From Paraburkholderia sp. NMBU_R16 (GTDB lineage Bacteria; Pseudomonadota; Gammaproteobacteria; Burkholderiales; Burkholderiaceae), in assembly GCF_013282575.1 (NCBI RefSeq), contig NZ_JAAAYE010000004.1, positions 124,001 to 188,000 on the forward strand: a stretch of 64,000 bases of DNA, given 5' to 3'. The translations under genes were made by a program, and so were the position numbers. Positions within the stretch are counted from its first letter, which is position 1. Every line of letters starts with the position of its first letter. Shown piece by piece: positions 23,514 through 32,831 of this stretch. The notes below the pieces were generated by a model. That model was not told the origin of the DNA, made no database searches, and was given only the letters and a program-made list of their open reading frames with translations.

Positions 23514-24653
23514 ATGAAACGTTCTGTTTTTTTCATTCATGCCGCGCGTACGGCGGCGCTTGTGCTCGCGCTCGGATCGCTTGCCGGCTGCGACACCCTC
23601 AACGAATGGTTCTCGTCCGATAAAGTCGATTACAAGGCCACGCGTTCCGCCCCGCCGCTGACGGTCCCGAGCGACCTGACGGCGAGCACCGCGCCGACGC
23701 AATACACGGCCCCGCCGTCGAACGCTGCACTCGGCGGCGCACCCGAGCGCAATCGCACGGCCGCGGGCAATGCGACGGAAGGGGTGCCGAGCGCGCAAGA
23801 CCCCTACGGCATGCATATCGAGCGCGATGGCGACCGCCGCTGGCTCGTCGTCGACGGCCGCTCGCCCGACCAGCTTTGGCCGCAGTTGCAGGAATTCTGG
23901 CAGGACAACGGCTTCGCGCTGAAAACCAATGCGCCCGCAACGGGCATCATGATGACGGATTGGGCGGAAAACCGCGCCAACATACCGGACGATTGGTTTC
24001 GCCGCACGATTGGCCGGGTGATCGATTTCGCCTACTCGTCAGGCACGCGCGACCGATTCCGTACGCTCGTCGAACGCGGCCCGAACGGCGCAACCGATAT
24101 TTCGATCACGCATAGCGCACTCGAAGAAGTGCTGACCGGGCAGGACAAGGACTCGTCGCGCTGGGTGGAACGTCCGCGCAATCCGGTGCTGGAAGCCGTG
24201 TTTCTTTCGAAGTTGATGCAGAAGTTCGGCCTCACCGACGCGCAATCGAAGGAACTGCTCGCGAACGCGCGTCCCGGCACGGCGCCTGCCACGATCGATA
24301 TGGCCGGTGCCCAGACCACGCTCGAGCTTCAGGAGTCCTTCGATCGGGCATGGCTGCGCGTCGGGCTGGCGCTCGACAGGACGAATTTCACGGTCGATAA
24401 CCGCGATCGCGCGAAGGGGCTCTATTACGTGCGCTATGCCGATTCGATGGCCGAGCTCAAGCGCGACGGTCTGTTCGGCAAGCTGTTCTATCGCAAACCG
24501 GTGGCGTCCGCACCGGGACAGTCGTTCCTCGTCAATGTCCGCCAAAAAGGCGAGGGCCAGACGCAAGTCGCAATCGTGGATGCAAACGGCCAGATCGATA
24601 CCTCGCCGGACGCGAAGAAGATTCTGTCGCTCTTGCATGCTCAACTGAACTGA
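23514..24653 (+). CDS. bamC: outer membrane assembly lipoprotein BamC
   Basis: A 379-residue lipoprotein of the BAM complex. A signal peptide ends in lipobox LAGC (residue 24 region), followed by an unstructured Pro/Thr/Ala-rich segment (YKATRSAPPLTVPSDL, which contacts BamD in E. coli) and two helix-grip domains. Start ATG 23514 gives MKRSVFFIHAARTAALV, a typical signal peptide. Confidence 0.92.
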   Translation: MKRSVFFIHAARTAALVLALGSLAGCDTLNEWFSSDKVDYKATRSAPPLTVPSDLTASTAPTQYTAPPSNAALGGAPERNRTAAGNATEGVPSAQDPYGMHIERDGDRRWLVVDGRSPDQLWPQLQEFWQDNGFALKTNAPATGIMMTDWAENRANIPDDWFRRTIGRVIDFAYSSGTRDRFRTLVERGPNGATDISITHSALEEVLTGQDKDSSRWVERPRNPVLEAVFLSKLMQKFGLTDAQSKELLANARPGTAPATIDMAGAQTTLELQESFDRAWLRVGLALDRTNFTVDNRDRAKGLYYVRYADSMAELKRDGLFGKLFYRKPVASAPGQSFLVNVRQKGEGQTQVAIVDANGQIDTSPDAKKILSLLHAQLN

Positions 24654-24663
24654 CGGGCCGTTC

Positions 24664-25452
24664 ATGCGTTTTGCCAGTCTCGGCAGCGGAAGCGAAGGCA
24701 ACGCGCTCGTCGTCGAAGCGACGAGCGGCACGACGGCGACGCGCGTATTACTGGACTGCGGATTCTCGGCGAAAGAACTCGAACGGCGGCTCGCGCGCCT
24801 CGGATGCGGCATCGAGCAGCTCGACGCCATTCTCGTCACGCACGAGCACAGCGACCACATCGGCAGCGCGCTGACGGTCGCACGCAAATGGAGTGTCCCG
24901 CTTTACATGAGTTGGGGCACGGCGCGCGCGGTGGGTGCGGACGTGGCGCCGGGCGTCGATCTCCACGTGTTATGGGGTGACGAGACGGCCGCTATCGGCG
25001 ACCTTCAAGTATGCCCTTATACCGTTCCCCACGACGCACGCGAGCCGCTGCAGTTCGTTTTCGGGGACGGCGCGCATCGATTGGGCGTGCTGACGGATGT
25101 CGGTACATCGACGCCGCATATCACGGCAATGCTCCACGACTGCGACGCGCTGGTGCTCGAATGCAATCACGATGTCGATATGCTGGCGACGAGCCGCTAT
25201 CCGGCATCGCTGAAGGCGCGAATCGGCGGTAATCACGGGCATCTCAGCAACGACGCGGCAGCGGTCATTTTGGCGTCGCTGCGGCGTTCACGGCTCAAGC
25301 ACATCGTTGCGGCGCATCTGAGCCAGCAAAACAATCAGCCAGAGCTTGCCCAGGCCGCGCTGGCGCGTGTGCTGGGCTCCGCCATACACGACGTGAGGGT
25401 TGCATCGCAGGACGACGGTTTCGCGTGGCTGACGCTAGACGGGATCGACTAA
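24664..25452 (+). CDS. MBL-fold metallohydrolase, YycJ/WalJ-like
   Basis: A 262-residue soluble metallo-beta-lactamase-fold hydrolase. The metal motif is THEHSDHIGS near residue 60, with further ligands in the VPHDAREP and ECNHD segments. The N-terminus MRFASLGSGSEGNALVVEA is characteristic of the YycJ/WalJ group, several of which are DNA exonucleases. It follows bamC by 10 bases. Confidence 0.88.
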   Translation: MRFASLGSGSEGNALVVEATSGTTATRVLLDCGFSAKELERRLARLGCGIEQLDAILVTHEHSDHIGSALTVARKWSVPLYMSWGTARAVGADVAPGVDLHVLWGDETAAIGDLQVCPYTVPHDAREPLQFVFGDGAHRLGVLTDVGTSTPHITAMLHDCDALVLECNHDVDMLATSRYPASLKARIGGNHGHLSNDAAAVILASLRRSRLKHIVAAHLSQQNNQPELAQAALARVLGSAIHDVRVASQDDGFAWLTLDGID

Positions 25453-25494
25453 GGGCGATGTCGGTTCGCGGGAACGCAATTCGCAATTGGCGCA

Positions 25495-25533
25495 GGCAAG
25501 AAAAAACCGGCTCGAAGCCGGTTTTTTCTTGCC
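25495..25533. terminator. bidirectional rho-independent terminator
   Basis: A perfect 39-base palindrome: an 18-base arm with A6 then CCGGCT, a three-base CGA loop, and the mirror arm with AGCCGG then T6. It lies between the convergent stops of the MBL hydrolase and the Ala-rich lipoprotein gene and has a U tract in both directions, so it should end both transcripts. Confidence 0.9.
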
Positions 25534-25548
25534 TTGCAGCTTGACAGC

Positions 25549-25803
25549 TTACTGGCTTGCGCCCGAAGCCGGAGCGGCAGCCGAAGCAGCAGCGTCCGAA
25601 GCAGCGGCAGCAGCACCCGAAGCCGCAGCAGCGTCGCTCGCAGCAGCACCAGCGCTCGAAGCAGCTTCCGAAGCGGCAGCAGCGGCGGGAGCCGAAGCAG
25701 CAGCAGCGTCGCTAGCCGGCGCAGCAGCTTGATCGCTGCTCTTGTTGCATGCGGCCAAAGCCATGGCAGCCAACAGGGATGCTACGAGGAGGGATTTCTT
25801 CAT
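25549..25803 (-). CDS. Ala-rich small lipoprotein
   Basis: An 84-residue probable lipoprotein. The signal peptide MKKSLLVASLLAAMALAAC ends in the lipobox LAAC. The mature part is nearly all Ala, Ser, Asp, Glu, Gly and Pro in loose repeats, predicted disordered or helical. AAGGAC just upstream supports ATG 25803; a GTG two codons earlier is less likely. Similar short Ala/Ser-rich lipoproteins occur across Burkholderia with no known role. Confidence 0.85.
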   Translation of the reverse strand: MKKSLLVASLLAAMALAACNKSSDQAAAPASDAAAASAPAAAAASEAASSAGAAASDAAAASGAAAAASDAAASAAAPASGASQ

Positions 25804-26030
25804 GATCACGTCCTTTTATGGTTAAAGGTAAGCAACAGCGCGAAATAATACCGGTAATGTGCTCCAACACCAACCTGGGCCGCTGGTGGGATGCACATCA
25901 GAGCGTGAATCTTCCCCACGGCTTGGGCGGAAATTATATGCACTTTCGTACGGACCGTCGACAAACCAGGGTCAATACGTTGCCTTTCTCATACAAAATT
26001 TCAGCTTTTTGAACAATAGGGACGATTACC

Positions 26031-27272
26031 TCAAGCGGATGCGCCGATCCGTACCCAGCCGGCAAGATACCACTCGTGCAACAGCGCTGTCATCGACGAA
26101 TCGGCAGAGAGTGTTACAAACCGTTTCCCCTCGATGCGCCTCGTGTCGGCCAGCTCGAGCAGCCACTTTTTGCTCCGCGGCAGACGGTCTTCCTCGCCGT
26201 TGAGAAAGTAGCTGTGCTTTCCGTAAAGCAGCGTCGTCTTCCTGTCGAGCCGAACGCCATGGCGAAGCGCCTTTTTCACGAACGCCGCCTCGTTTGCCGG
26301 CCGCTCGGGCGCCTCGAAGACGACGTGAGCCTTCGGTTCGCCCAGGTAGCTGCCAAGGAACGAGACGATGTCGCGCTCGCTCCAGTGGATGCGAGCAAGG
26401 ATCGCGCCGACCTGCTCGATCAGCCCATCCGGCAGCCGTGCGGGATGCTCGACTGCGTCTTGCCGGGGATCGCGATAGCGGTCGTCCTCGCGCGCTTGCC
26501 GCGCCACGCTGCCGCGTTCGGCCAAGTGATAGAGAAATTGGCCGATGAGTTCGCGCGCCGAAGGCGAGCGAAAGCCGATCGAGCATGTCATACATTCGCC
26601 GAGCGCCACACCGTCGTGAGCGATGTGGGGCGGCAGATACAGCATGTCGCCCGGTTCCAGTACCCATTCTTGCTCGGGCTCGAAGTGCTGTAACACTTTC
26701 AACGGCAATCCGTCTTTCAGGGAAAGATCTTTTTGACCGGAAATTCGCCAGCGTCGCTTGCCCTGAACCTGCAGCAAAAACACATCATAGGAATCGAAAT
26801 GCGGGCCCACCCCGCCGCCGTCGGTGGCGTACGAAATCATGAGGTCGTCGAGCCGCGCGTCCGGAACGAAGCGGAACCTGTCGAGCAAAGCGCGAGCGCG
26901 GTCATCGTGCAAATCGACGCCTTGCACGAGCAACGTCCATTCGCGGCGCCGCACGCTCGGGATTTGCTCGGGTTCGAACGGACCGTGTGCAAGGCGCCAT
27001 GCGCCGCGAAAATGCGTAATGAGCCGTGCTTCGGCGTCGTCGCTTGTCGCCAGAGCGAAGAACTCATCGCGCGCGAGCGGGGGCGCGATGCCGGGCACGG
27101 CCTGACGGACGAGCAACGGTTTTTTCTGCCAATGCCGACGCATGAATTCAGACGGCGTCAAATTCGCGAGCAACGGCGTCGGCAAGTCGTGTGGAGGGGG
27201 CGGAACGGCGGAAGCGGCAGAAGTGGCGGATCGAGCTGAGGCCGGTGTGTGGTCAAGGGGCCGCTTGGGCAT
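26031..27272 (-). CDS. JmjC-type ribosomal protein oxygenase (RoxA/YcfD-like)
   Basis: A 413-residue cytoplasmic 2-oxoglutarate- and Fe(II)-dependent oxygenase of the cupin/JmjC group; E. coli YcfD hydroxylates an Arg of ribosomal protein L16. The iron facial triad is visible as HFD in GPHFDSYDVFLLQ and the distal His in PPHIAHDG. A winged-helix C-terminal domain follows. The N-terminal 35 residues are a Ser/Ala/Pro-rich extension. It diverges from slyD. Confidence 0.9.
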   Translation of the reverse strand: MPKRPLDHTPASARSATSAASAVPPPPHDLPTPLLANLTPSEFMRRHWQKKPLLVRQAVPGIAPPLARDEFFALATSDDAEARLITHFRGAWRLAHGPFEPEQIPSVRRREWTLLVQGVDLHDDRARALLDRFRFVPDARLDDLMISYATDGGGVGPHFDSYDVFLLQVQGKRRWRISGQKDLSLKDGLPLKVLQHFEPEQEWVLEPGDMLYLPPHIAHDGVALGECMTCSIGFRSPSARELIGQFLYHLAERGSVARQAREDDRYRDPRQDAVEHPARLPDGLIEQVGAILARIHWSERDIVSFLGSYLGEPKAHVVFEAPERPANEAAFVKKALRHGVRLDRKTTLLYGKHSYFLNGEEDRLPRSKKWLLELADTRRIEGKRFVTLSADSSMTALLHEWYLAGWVRIGASA

Positions 27273-27274
27273 CG

Positions 27275-27280
27275 TATAAT
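27275..27280 (+). promoter_or_regulatory. putative -10 box of slyD
   Basis: TATAAT lies 25 bases before the slyD ATG, between the divergent slyD and oxygenase genes. The -35 region is unclear. Confidence 0.45.
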
Positions 27281-27304
27281 GAGACCGTATTTTGGAGATT
27301 CCGA

Positions 27305-27844
27305 ATGAAAATCGCGAAGAACACTGTCGTCTCGGTCGCCTATAAGTTGTCGGACGCGCAAGGCAATCTGATCGAGGAAAGCGACGAGCCGATGATCTAT
27401 CTGCACGGCGGGTATGATGGCACGTTCCCCAAGATCGAGGAAGAGCTCGATGGGCAAGAGCCGGGTTACCAAACGCAGATTCAGCTCGAGCCGCAGGACG
27501 CGTTCGGCGAATATGACCCCGACCTCGTGAAAATCGAGCCGCGCAATCGCTTTCCGGAGCCGCTCGAAGTCGGTATGCAATTCGAGGGTACGCCGGAAGA
27601 CGGCGACGACGACATCGATACACTGATTTACACCGTGACGGACCTGGCCGAAGACAAGGTCGTACTGGACGGCAATCATCCTCTGGCGGGCATGGCGTTG
27701 CGCTTTGCGCTGACGGTCAAGGAAGTGCGCGAGGCGACGGCCGACGAGATCGAACACGCCCATGTCCACGGTGCCGATGGCCTCGAAGTCCTCGACGAGG
27801 ACGACGACGAAGACGAGCCGGGCTCAGCTCCCACCTTGCACTGA
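27305..27844 (+). CDS. slyD: FKBP-type peptidyl-prolyl isomerase, SlyD-like
   Basis: A 179-residue cytosolic prolyl isomerase/chaperone. It has the split FKBP domain with the insert-in-flap chaperone domain between about residues 75 and 125 and the conserved HPLAGMALRF segment. Unlike E. coli SlyD it lacks a His/Cys-rich metal-binding tail: only HAHVH near 157 remains, followed by an acidic run of Asp and Glu. A role in nickel delivery is therefore doubtful. Its end overlaps the end of the convergent downstream gene by 21 bases. Confidence 0.92.
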   Translation: MKIAKNTVVSVAYKLSDAQGNLIEESDEPMIYLHGGYDGTFPKIEEELDGQEPGYQTQIQLEPQDAFGEYDPDLVKIEPRNRFPEPLEVGMQFEGTPEDGDDDIDTLIYTVTDLAEDKVVLDGNHPLAGMALRFALTVKEVREATADEIEHAHVHGADGLEVLDEDDDEDEPGSAPTLH

Positions 27845-29131
27845 ACCTGGACCGCTGCGCGCTGGCGCCGCGGGCGCTTCGAGTTGCGGTATCTTCCTGT
27901 CGATACTGCCGCTCGCGCTGCCTGCCTGCGGCCACGCAGGCGGTTGCGGTAGTAGCGGCGGTTCGGATGCGGGCGCATCCGGGATGGAGGGCAGCGCGGC
28001 CGGAGGCGTCGGGAGAAGTTCCGAAGCGCCGGGCGCGACAGACGGGGAGGCGATGCGCGGCGGCATCGCAGGCATCTCCCGCATCTGTGCCGGAATACGG
28101 CGCACGGTGACCTGAAACGGCGGCGCTCTGTCGAAATTCACATCCACTCTGACCCATTGCCTCGTTCTCTCTCGCGGCGCAATCGCGATGCGCGTGACGT
28201 TCGTCATGCGCGCGCCCTTGTCGTCAAAGAGCGGTTGATCGATGGTAAAGCCTCGCGACTGGGCAGCCGCGTCGTCGTGAATGACGACGACCGGCCCTCG
28301 GTACGTCTGGGCCGCTTTAACGAGAGAGCGTTTGAATTCGAGGTAGCCGTCGCGCTTGCGCGTGCGGCCCAGGCGGAGCCACGAGAAGCGTTCGGCATGT
28401 TCGTAACGCGCGAAGTCCGGGTCCGCCTCCAGAAAAACGACGAGCGCATGCGCATTGCGTCGACGGGCGAATTCGGCCGCGTGCTCCAACCAAAAGGCGG
28501 AAGCGATGGCGCGGTCGTCGTATTCCCCGTTGCGGCCACCCCCGCTCAGATAATGATTATTGCCGCCGACGACGTTCAGGCTCACGAATACCGTGTCGTT
28601 CAGCTGCCAGCGGACGTTTTCCCGATATGAATGAAACCGCGCGACGTCGCTTTCGCGTTTGAGGACGATCTGCGATTGGCCGAGCGAGACGTTGTCCGCA
28701 TAAATCGTTTGACGCAGGAAGTCGAGCCGTTCCGCCGCGTCGTAGCCGCCGCCGTTCGCGCTGCCGCATTCCGCCCAGTCATATTGCCCCGGCACGACGA
28801 TGAGCGGTACGCGCGAGGTTGCCAGAATTTGCTGGCGCTGCGCATAGACGTTGTCGGCGCAGCGCTCGGCCGGCCCTTTCAGGTTGCCGTCGTAGACAAC
28901 GAACGCAATGTCATCCTCGAGTCCGATCGCTTGAAGGAGTCGCTGCGTAGCCGCTTCGTCGCCACTCGTTCGCATCGTTCCCGCAATGACGGAGAAGGCG
29001 AAATGCGGTCTGGCCGCGAGAGCGGCCTCACCGTACGCGAGAGCAAGCAGTGCGGCGAACCCTGCCGCTACCGGGCGCAGCGCGGCGCGCGCAAGCCGGC
29101 CCTTCTCAGTGCCGGTCGTCTTGCGCCGCAT
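27824..29131 (-). CDS. exported protein resembling a degenerate calcineurin-like phosphoesterase
   Basis: A 435-residue exported protein. A cleavable signal peptide with basic N-region covers about residues 1-40 (ending EAALAA). The mature region has the layout of a calcineurin-like phosphoesterase: VVYDGNLKG (81-86) where a GD motif is expected and [11 protein letters not shown] (112-122) where GDNEW or GNHE is expected, so key metal-binding Asp/Asn residues appear replaced. A Pro-rich tail occupies the last 70 residues. Start ATG 29131 (or 29143) overlaps the mutS end, so translation is probably coupled. Function unknown; the family assignment is from motif layout and needs a profile search. 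Confidence 0.72.
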   Translation of the reverse strand: MRRKTTGTEKGRLARAALRPVAAGFAALLALAYGEAALAARPHFAFSVIAGTMRTSGDEAATQRLLQAIGLEDDIAFVVYDGNLKGPAERCADNVYAQRQQILATSRVPLIVVPGQYDWAECGSANGGGYDAAERLDFLRQTIYADNVSLGQSQIVLKRESDVARFHSYRENVRWQLNDTVFVSLNVVGGNNHYLSGGGRNGEYDDRAIASAFWLEHAAEFARRRNAHALVVFLEADPDFARYEHAERFSWLRLGRTRKRDGYLEFKRSLVKAAQTYRGPVVVIHDDAAAQSRGFTIDQPLFDDKGARMTNVTRIAIAPRERTRQWVRVDVNFDRAPPFQVTVRRIPAQMREMPAMPPRIASPSVAPGASELLPTPPAALPSIPDAPASEPPLLPQPPAWPQAGSASGSIDRKIPQLEAPAAPARSGPGSVQGGS

Positions 29132-31772
29132 TGGCCTGTTCATGCAGCTCGTAGAGGAGATCGAGCGCGGCGCGCGGGTTGAGCTCGTTGGGGTCGATGC
29201 CGCGCAGGCGGCTGATGACCGGGTGCGGTGGCGCATCGTGTTCGTGCGCGGATTCATCGGGTGCATCTTCGACGAACGGTGCCGCCGCGAACAAATCGAG
29301 CTGCGGTGTTGCGTAACCGACCGATTGCTGCTCGAGGTGTGCAAGATGTTTGCGCGCGGCGCGTATGACGGCGGCCGGCACGCCCGCCAGTTGCGCGACC
29401 TGGAGCCCGTAACTCTGGCTTGCGGGGCCTTCTTCGACTGCATGGAGAAAGACGATCCCATGCCCATGCTCGACGGCGGACAAGTGGACGTTCGCGGCCT
29501 GCGGGAATTCAGCCGGCAGTTGCGTGAGCTCGAAATAGTGTGTGGCGAAAAGCGTCTGGCAACCGTTGTGCGCGAGCAGGTGCCGGGCGATGGCCCAAGC
29601 GAGTGCGAGGCCGTCGAACGTCGACGTGCCGCGACCGATTTCATCCATCAATACGAGGCTCGCCGGCGTTGCGTCGTTGAGGATTGCGGCGGCCTCCGTC
29701 ATCTCCACCATGAACGTGGAACGGCCGCCGGCCAGATCGTCGGCGGCGCCGATGCGGGTGAAGATTCGATCGATCGGTCCGAACCTGGCACGGCGGGCCG
29801 GCACGTAACTGCCGACATAGGCGAGCAGCGCGATCAATGCCGTTTGCCGCATGAACGTCGATTTACCGCCCATATTGGGGCCGGTGATCAACAGCAGTTT
29901 GCGCTCGTGGCTCAGGCGGCAGTCGTTTGCGACGAACTGCTCGACCTGCGCCTCGACGACGGGGTGCCGTCCCTGCTCGATATCGATCCCTATCTCGGTC
30001 GTGAAAGTGGGTGCGACCCAGTCGAGGGCTTGCGCACGTTCCGCGAAGGCGGCCAGTAAGTCGAGCTCGGCAAGCGCCGAAGCCACACGCTGACATTCGC
30101 CGATGTACGGCAGCAACGCTTGAAGCACGGCGTCGTAGAGCGCTCGCTCGCGTGCAAGCGCGCGTTCCTGCGCCGATAGCGCCTTGTCTTCGAATGTCTT
30201 GAGCTCCGGCGTGATGTAACGCTCCGCATTCTTGAGCGTCTGACGCCGACGGTAGTCGTCGGGGACCTTGTCGGTTTGCCCTCGCGTCACCTCGATATAG
30301 AAACCGTGGACCTTGTTGTATTCGACGCGCAGATTGGCGATGCCGGTACGCGCGCGCTCACGCGCTTCGAGGTCGATGAGGAATTGCCCGCAGTTTTCCG
30401 AGATATCGCGCAACTCGTCGAGCTCGGCGTCATAGCCACGTGCGACGACGCCGCCGTCGCGCACCATCGCGGCCGGCTCCTGGGCGATGGCGCGCTGGAG
30501 CAGTTCGCCGCATTCACGCGGCGGCTCGAGGGCGGCCGCGATGCGTTCGAGCGCAATCGCGCCGGCCGCGGCGTGCGCCACCTGTTCGCGCAGCGCGGGC
30601 AGGGCGGCGAACGTATCGCGCAAGCTCGACAAGTCGCGGGGGCGCGCCGATAGCAATGCGAGGCGCCCTGTGATGCGTTCGATGTCGGCGATGTGCCGTA
30701 AGGCCGTTCTGAGCGCATCGAGACTTGCATGGACAGGCGCATCGAGGAGCGCGCCGATCGCGCCGTGCCGCTCGCGCGCCGACGCTGCGTCGCGCGGCGG
30801 GTGATGGAGCCAATGACGCAGCAGGCGGCTGCCCATCGTCGTACAGCAGGTATCGAGCAACGAGCACAGTGTCGGCGATTCGCCGCCGCGCAGCGTCTCG
30901 GTCAGCTCCAGATTGCGGCGCGTCGCAGGGTCCAGCCCGATGTACTCGGATTCATACTCGACCCTGAGACTGCGGACGTGCCGCAGTTGTTGCCCTTGTG
31001 TCGCCGAGGCATACAACAGCAGCGCACCGGCCGCTCCGCACGCGGCCGTCAGCGATTCAGCACTGAAGCCGTCGAGGCTCGCGACGTTCAACTGATCGCA
31101 AAGCCGCTGTTTGCCCGATGCGATATCGAAATGCCATGTGGGCACGCGCGTGACAGTACCGGGTACGGTAGACGGGAGCAGCGCTGCCGGCGTGTCGGCG
31201 GCCAGGATTTCGGCCGGCCGGATGCGTTCGAGCGCGGCAGCGAGCTGGTCTGGCGCTACCTCGGCCAGCCTCAGTGCGCCGCTCGCGAGATTGAGCCAGG
31301 CGAGACCGACGCCCGTTACGATGCCGCGTTTATTGTGCGCGGGGCTCATCGCAAGCAGATAGGCGTCGCTCTTGTCTGCGAGCAGCGCTGCATCCGTCAG
31401 GGTGCCAGGGGTCACCACGCGCACGACCTTGCGCTCGACCGGGCCCTTCGACGCAGCCGGATCGCCGATCTGCTCGCAGATCGCGACCGACTCGCCGAGT
31501 TTGACGAGCTTCGCCAGATATTGCTCGACCGCGTGATGCGGCACGCCGGCCATCTTGATCGGATTGCCGGCCGATGCACCGCGCTGCGTGAGTGTCAGAT
31601 CGAGCAGGCGCGCCGCTTTTTCGGCGTCCTCATAGAACAGCTCGTAAAAGTCGCCCATTCGATAGAAAACGAGCGTGCCGGGGTGTTCCGCCTTGATGCG
31701 CAAATACTGCTGCATCATCGGCGTATGCGCGGCTACGTCAGGGGCGCCGGGTGCTTCGATTGGATTGCCCAT
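29106..31772 (-). CDS. mutS: DNA mismatch repair protein MutS
   Basis: An 888-residue mismatch recognition ATPase. The mismatch-contacting Phe-X-Glu is in [12 protein letters not shown] (residues 40-50), then connector, lever and clamp domains, then the ATPase with Walker [10 protein letters not shown] near 640 and Walker [17 protein letters not shown]. Length is slightly above E. coli MutS (853) owing to the C-terminal region. A TA module lies upstream on the same strand. Confidence 0.97.
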   Translation of the reverse strand: MGNPIEAPGAPDVAAHTPMMQQYLRIKAEHPGTLVFYRMGDFYELFYEDAEKAARLLDLTLTQRGASAGNPIKMAGVPHHAVEQYLAKLVKLGESVAICEQIGDPAASKGPVERKVVRVVTPGTLTDAALLADKSDAYLLAMSPAHNKRGIVTGVGLAWLNLASGALRLAEVAPDQLAAALERIRPAEILAADTPAALLPSTVPGTVTRVPTWHFDIASGKQRLCDQLNVASLDGFSAESLTAACGAAGALLLYASATQGQQLRHVRSLRVEYESEYIGLDPATRRNLELTETLRGGESPTLCSLLDTCCTTMGSRLLRHWLHHPPRDAASARERHGAIGALLDAPVHASLDALRTALRHIADIERITGRLALLSARPRDLSSLRDTFAALPALREQVAHAAAGAIALERIAAALEPPRECGELLQRAIAQEPAAMVRDGGVVARGYDAELDELRDISENCGQFLIDLEARERARTGIANLRVEYNKVHGFYIEVTRGQTDKVPDDYRRRQTLKNAERYITPELKTFEDKALSAQERALARERALYDAVLQALLPYIGECQRVASALAELDLLAAFAERAQALDWVAPTFTTEIGIDIEQGRHPVVEAQVEQFVANDCRLSHERKLLLITGPNMGGKSTFMRQTALIALLAYVGSYVPARRARFGPIDRIFTRIGAADDLAGGRSTFMVEMTEAAAILNDATPASLVLMDEIGRGTSTFDGLALAWAIARHLLAHNGCQTLFATHYFELTQLPAEFPQAANVHLSAVEHGHGIVFLHAVEEGPASQSYGLQVAQLAGVPAAVIRAARKHLAHLEQQSVGYATPQLDLFAAAPFVEDAPDESAHEHDAPPHPVISRLRGIDPNELNPRAALDLLYELHEQANAAQDDRH

Positions 31773-31880
31773 CTCAGTGTCTTTCGTGCTTGCGAGTACA
31801 GCGCGAGAGTGTACCGCGACGAAGGGTTTGAGCAGTCGGCCGAATGGCCAACGAGGGCCGCATCGCCACGCGATGGCGGC

Positions 31881-32273
31881 TCAGGCAAATGCGATGACGT
31901 CCTTGGATTCGAGAACGTTGATCTTGATGATGACTTCGTGAGCCAACAATGCAGGCCTTTTTGCTCTGCCGGCACCTTCGATCAGCTTCACGAAGCCCGT
32001 GGCCGCCATCTTGCTCAGCGTACGGCTCACGTTGGGTTCCGCCCGGCCTGCGAGATTGGCGAGCTCCGCGACGGACTCGGGGCGATGGCTTTCGATGAGG
32101 GAGAGCAGGTGCCGATTTTCCGGCGTCAGCAAGCGGACAATGGCTTCGGCCGATTCGAAGACCTCTTGCGATTCATAGGAAGTCTCGCCGGCGTCCGCCG
32201 GCGCTTCGCGCTCGTTACGCGCCACGGCCAGCATTTCTTTTTTCAACGACTTGAGGGTTTGGATCTTCGCCAT
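31881..32273 (-). CDS. antitoxin-like winged-helix regulator of the TumE pair
   Basis: A 130-residue DNA-binding protein of the COG4190/HVO_A0114 type. A winged helix-turn-helix spans about residues 45-110, with SVAELANLAGRAEPNVSRTLSKM as the recognition region. It starts 12 bases after the stop of the TumE-like toxin gene, the usual toxin-first order of this pair. It probably neutralises the toxin and represses the operon. Confidence 0.8.
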   Translation of the reverse strand: MAKIQTLKSLKKEMLAVARNEREAPADAGETSYESQEVFESAEAIVRLLTPENRHLLSLIESHRPESVAELANLAGRAEPNVSRTLSKMAATGFVKLIEGAGRAKRPALLAHEVIIKINVLESKDVIAFA

Positions 32274-32285
32274 GGTGTGCTCCGT

Positions 32286-32672
32286 CTAGTGGTGCTCTGT
32301 GACTTCGAATGGAACGTCAAGCTCATCGAGCCTTCTCTCGACCTCACCGAAAAAATCCGCGACAAGCTTTTCTGCGGATTCGAAGCGGTATGGGCGGCCT
32401 TTGTCGTCATGGGTCCGGTGCCAATGATCGGCCGCCACGGGGCGGGCAAGGAACCGATTGCCTCGCGCACGAACGGCATGTGCATTGTCGAATCCCAATA
32501 GCCGCTTGCTGTCCGGGCCATGAAGCGTGAACGAATACGAAAGTCCGTGTGGAACACGCTCCGACTTTTGAACCTGCTTCACTTCGAACCTCAGAAAATA
32601 TCCGTCCGCCAAAACATGTTCGCGCCCGTCGTAGCCCAACAGAAATTCAAGAGAGTGCTCGGGTAGGTGCAT
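32286..32672 (-). CDS. TumE-family (DUF6516) toxin
   Basis: A 128-residue soluble protein of the TumE toxin family, recognised from the closing PYRFESAEKLVADFFGEVER segment and the central YSFTLHGPDSKRLLGFDNAH. The start ATG gives MHLPEHSLEFLLG. It is paired with the winged-helix gene directly downstream. Activity of the family is not well defined; the TA assignment comes from family and gene pairing. Confidence 0.8.
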   Translation of the reverse strand: MHLPEHSLEFLLGYDGREHVLADGYFLRFEVKQVQKSERVPHGLSYSFTLHGPDSKRLLGFDNAHAVRARGNRFLARPVAADHWHRTHDDKGRPYRFESAEKLVADFFGEVERRLDELDVPFEVTEHH

Positions 32673-32831
32673 AGTATCCTGTCGTGATAGGGAAGTAAAG
32701 GGTTGTCTGGAATGCTGCACAAGCGCTTCGGCGCATTTGGCACTCACGAAGAGGATGGATGTGGAGGGCGGGTGTCGGCAGTCGGTCGAACGACCAACGA
32801 TGAGGGGGAGAGGGAGCGCGCCTTGCGGGCT

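Noticed and set aside
25487-25732. Ala-rich plus-strand open frame
   Set aside because: It is the mirror of the Ala-rich lipoprotein gene on the minus strand, which has a signal peptide, lipobox and ribosome binding site.
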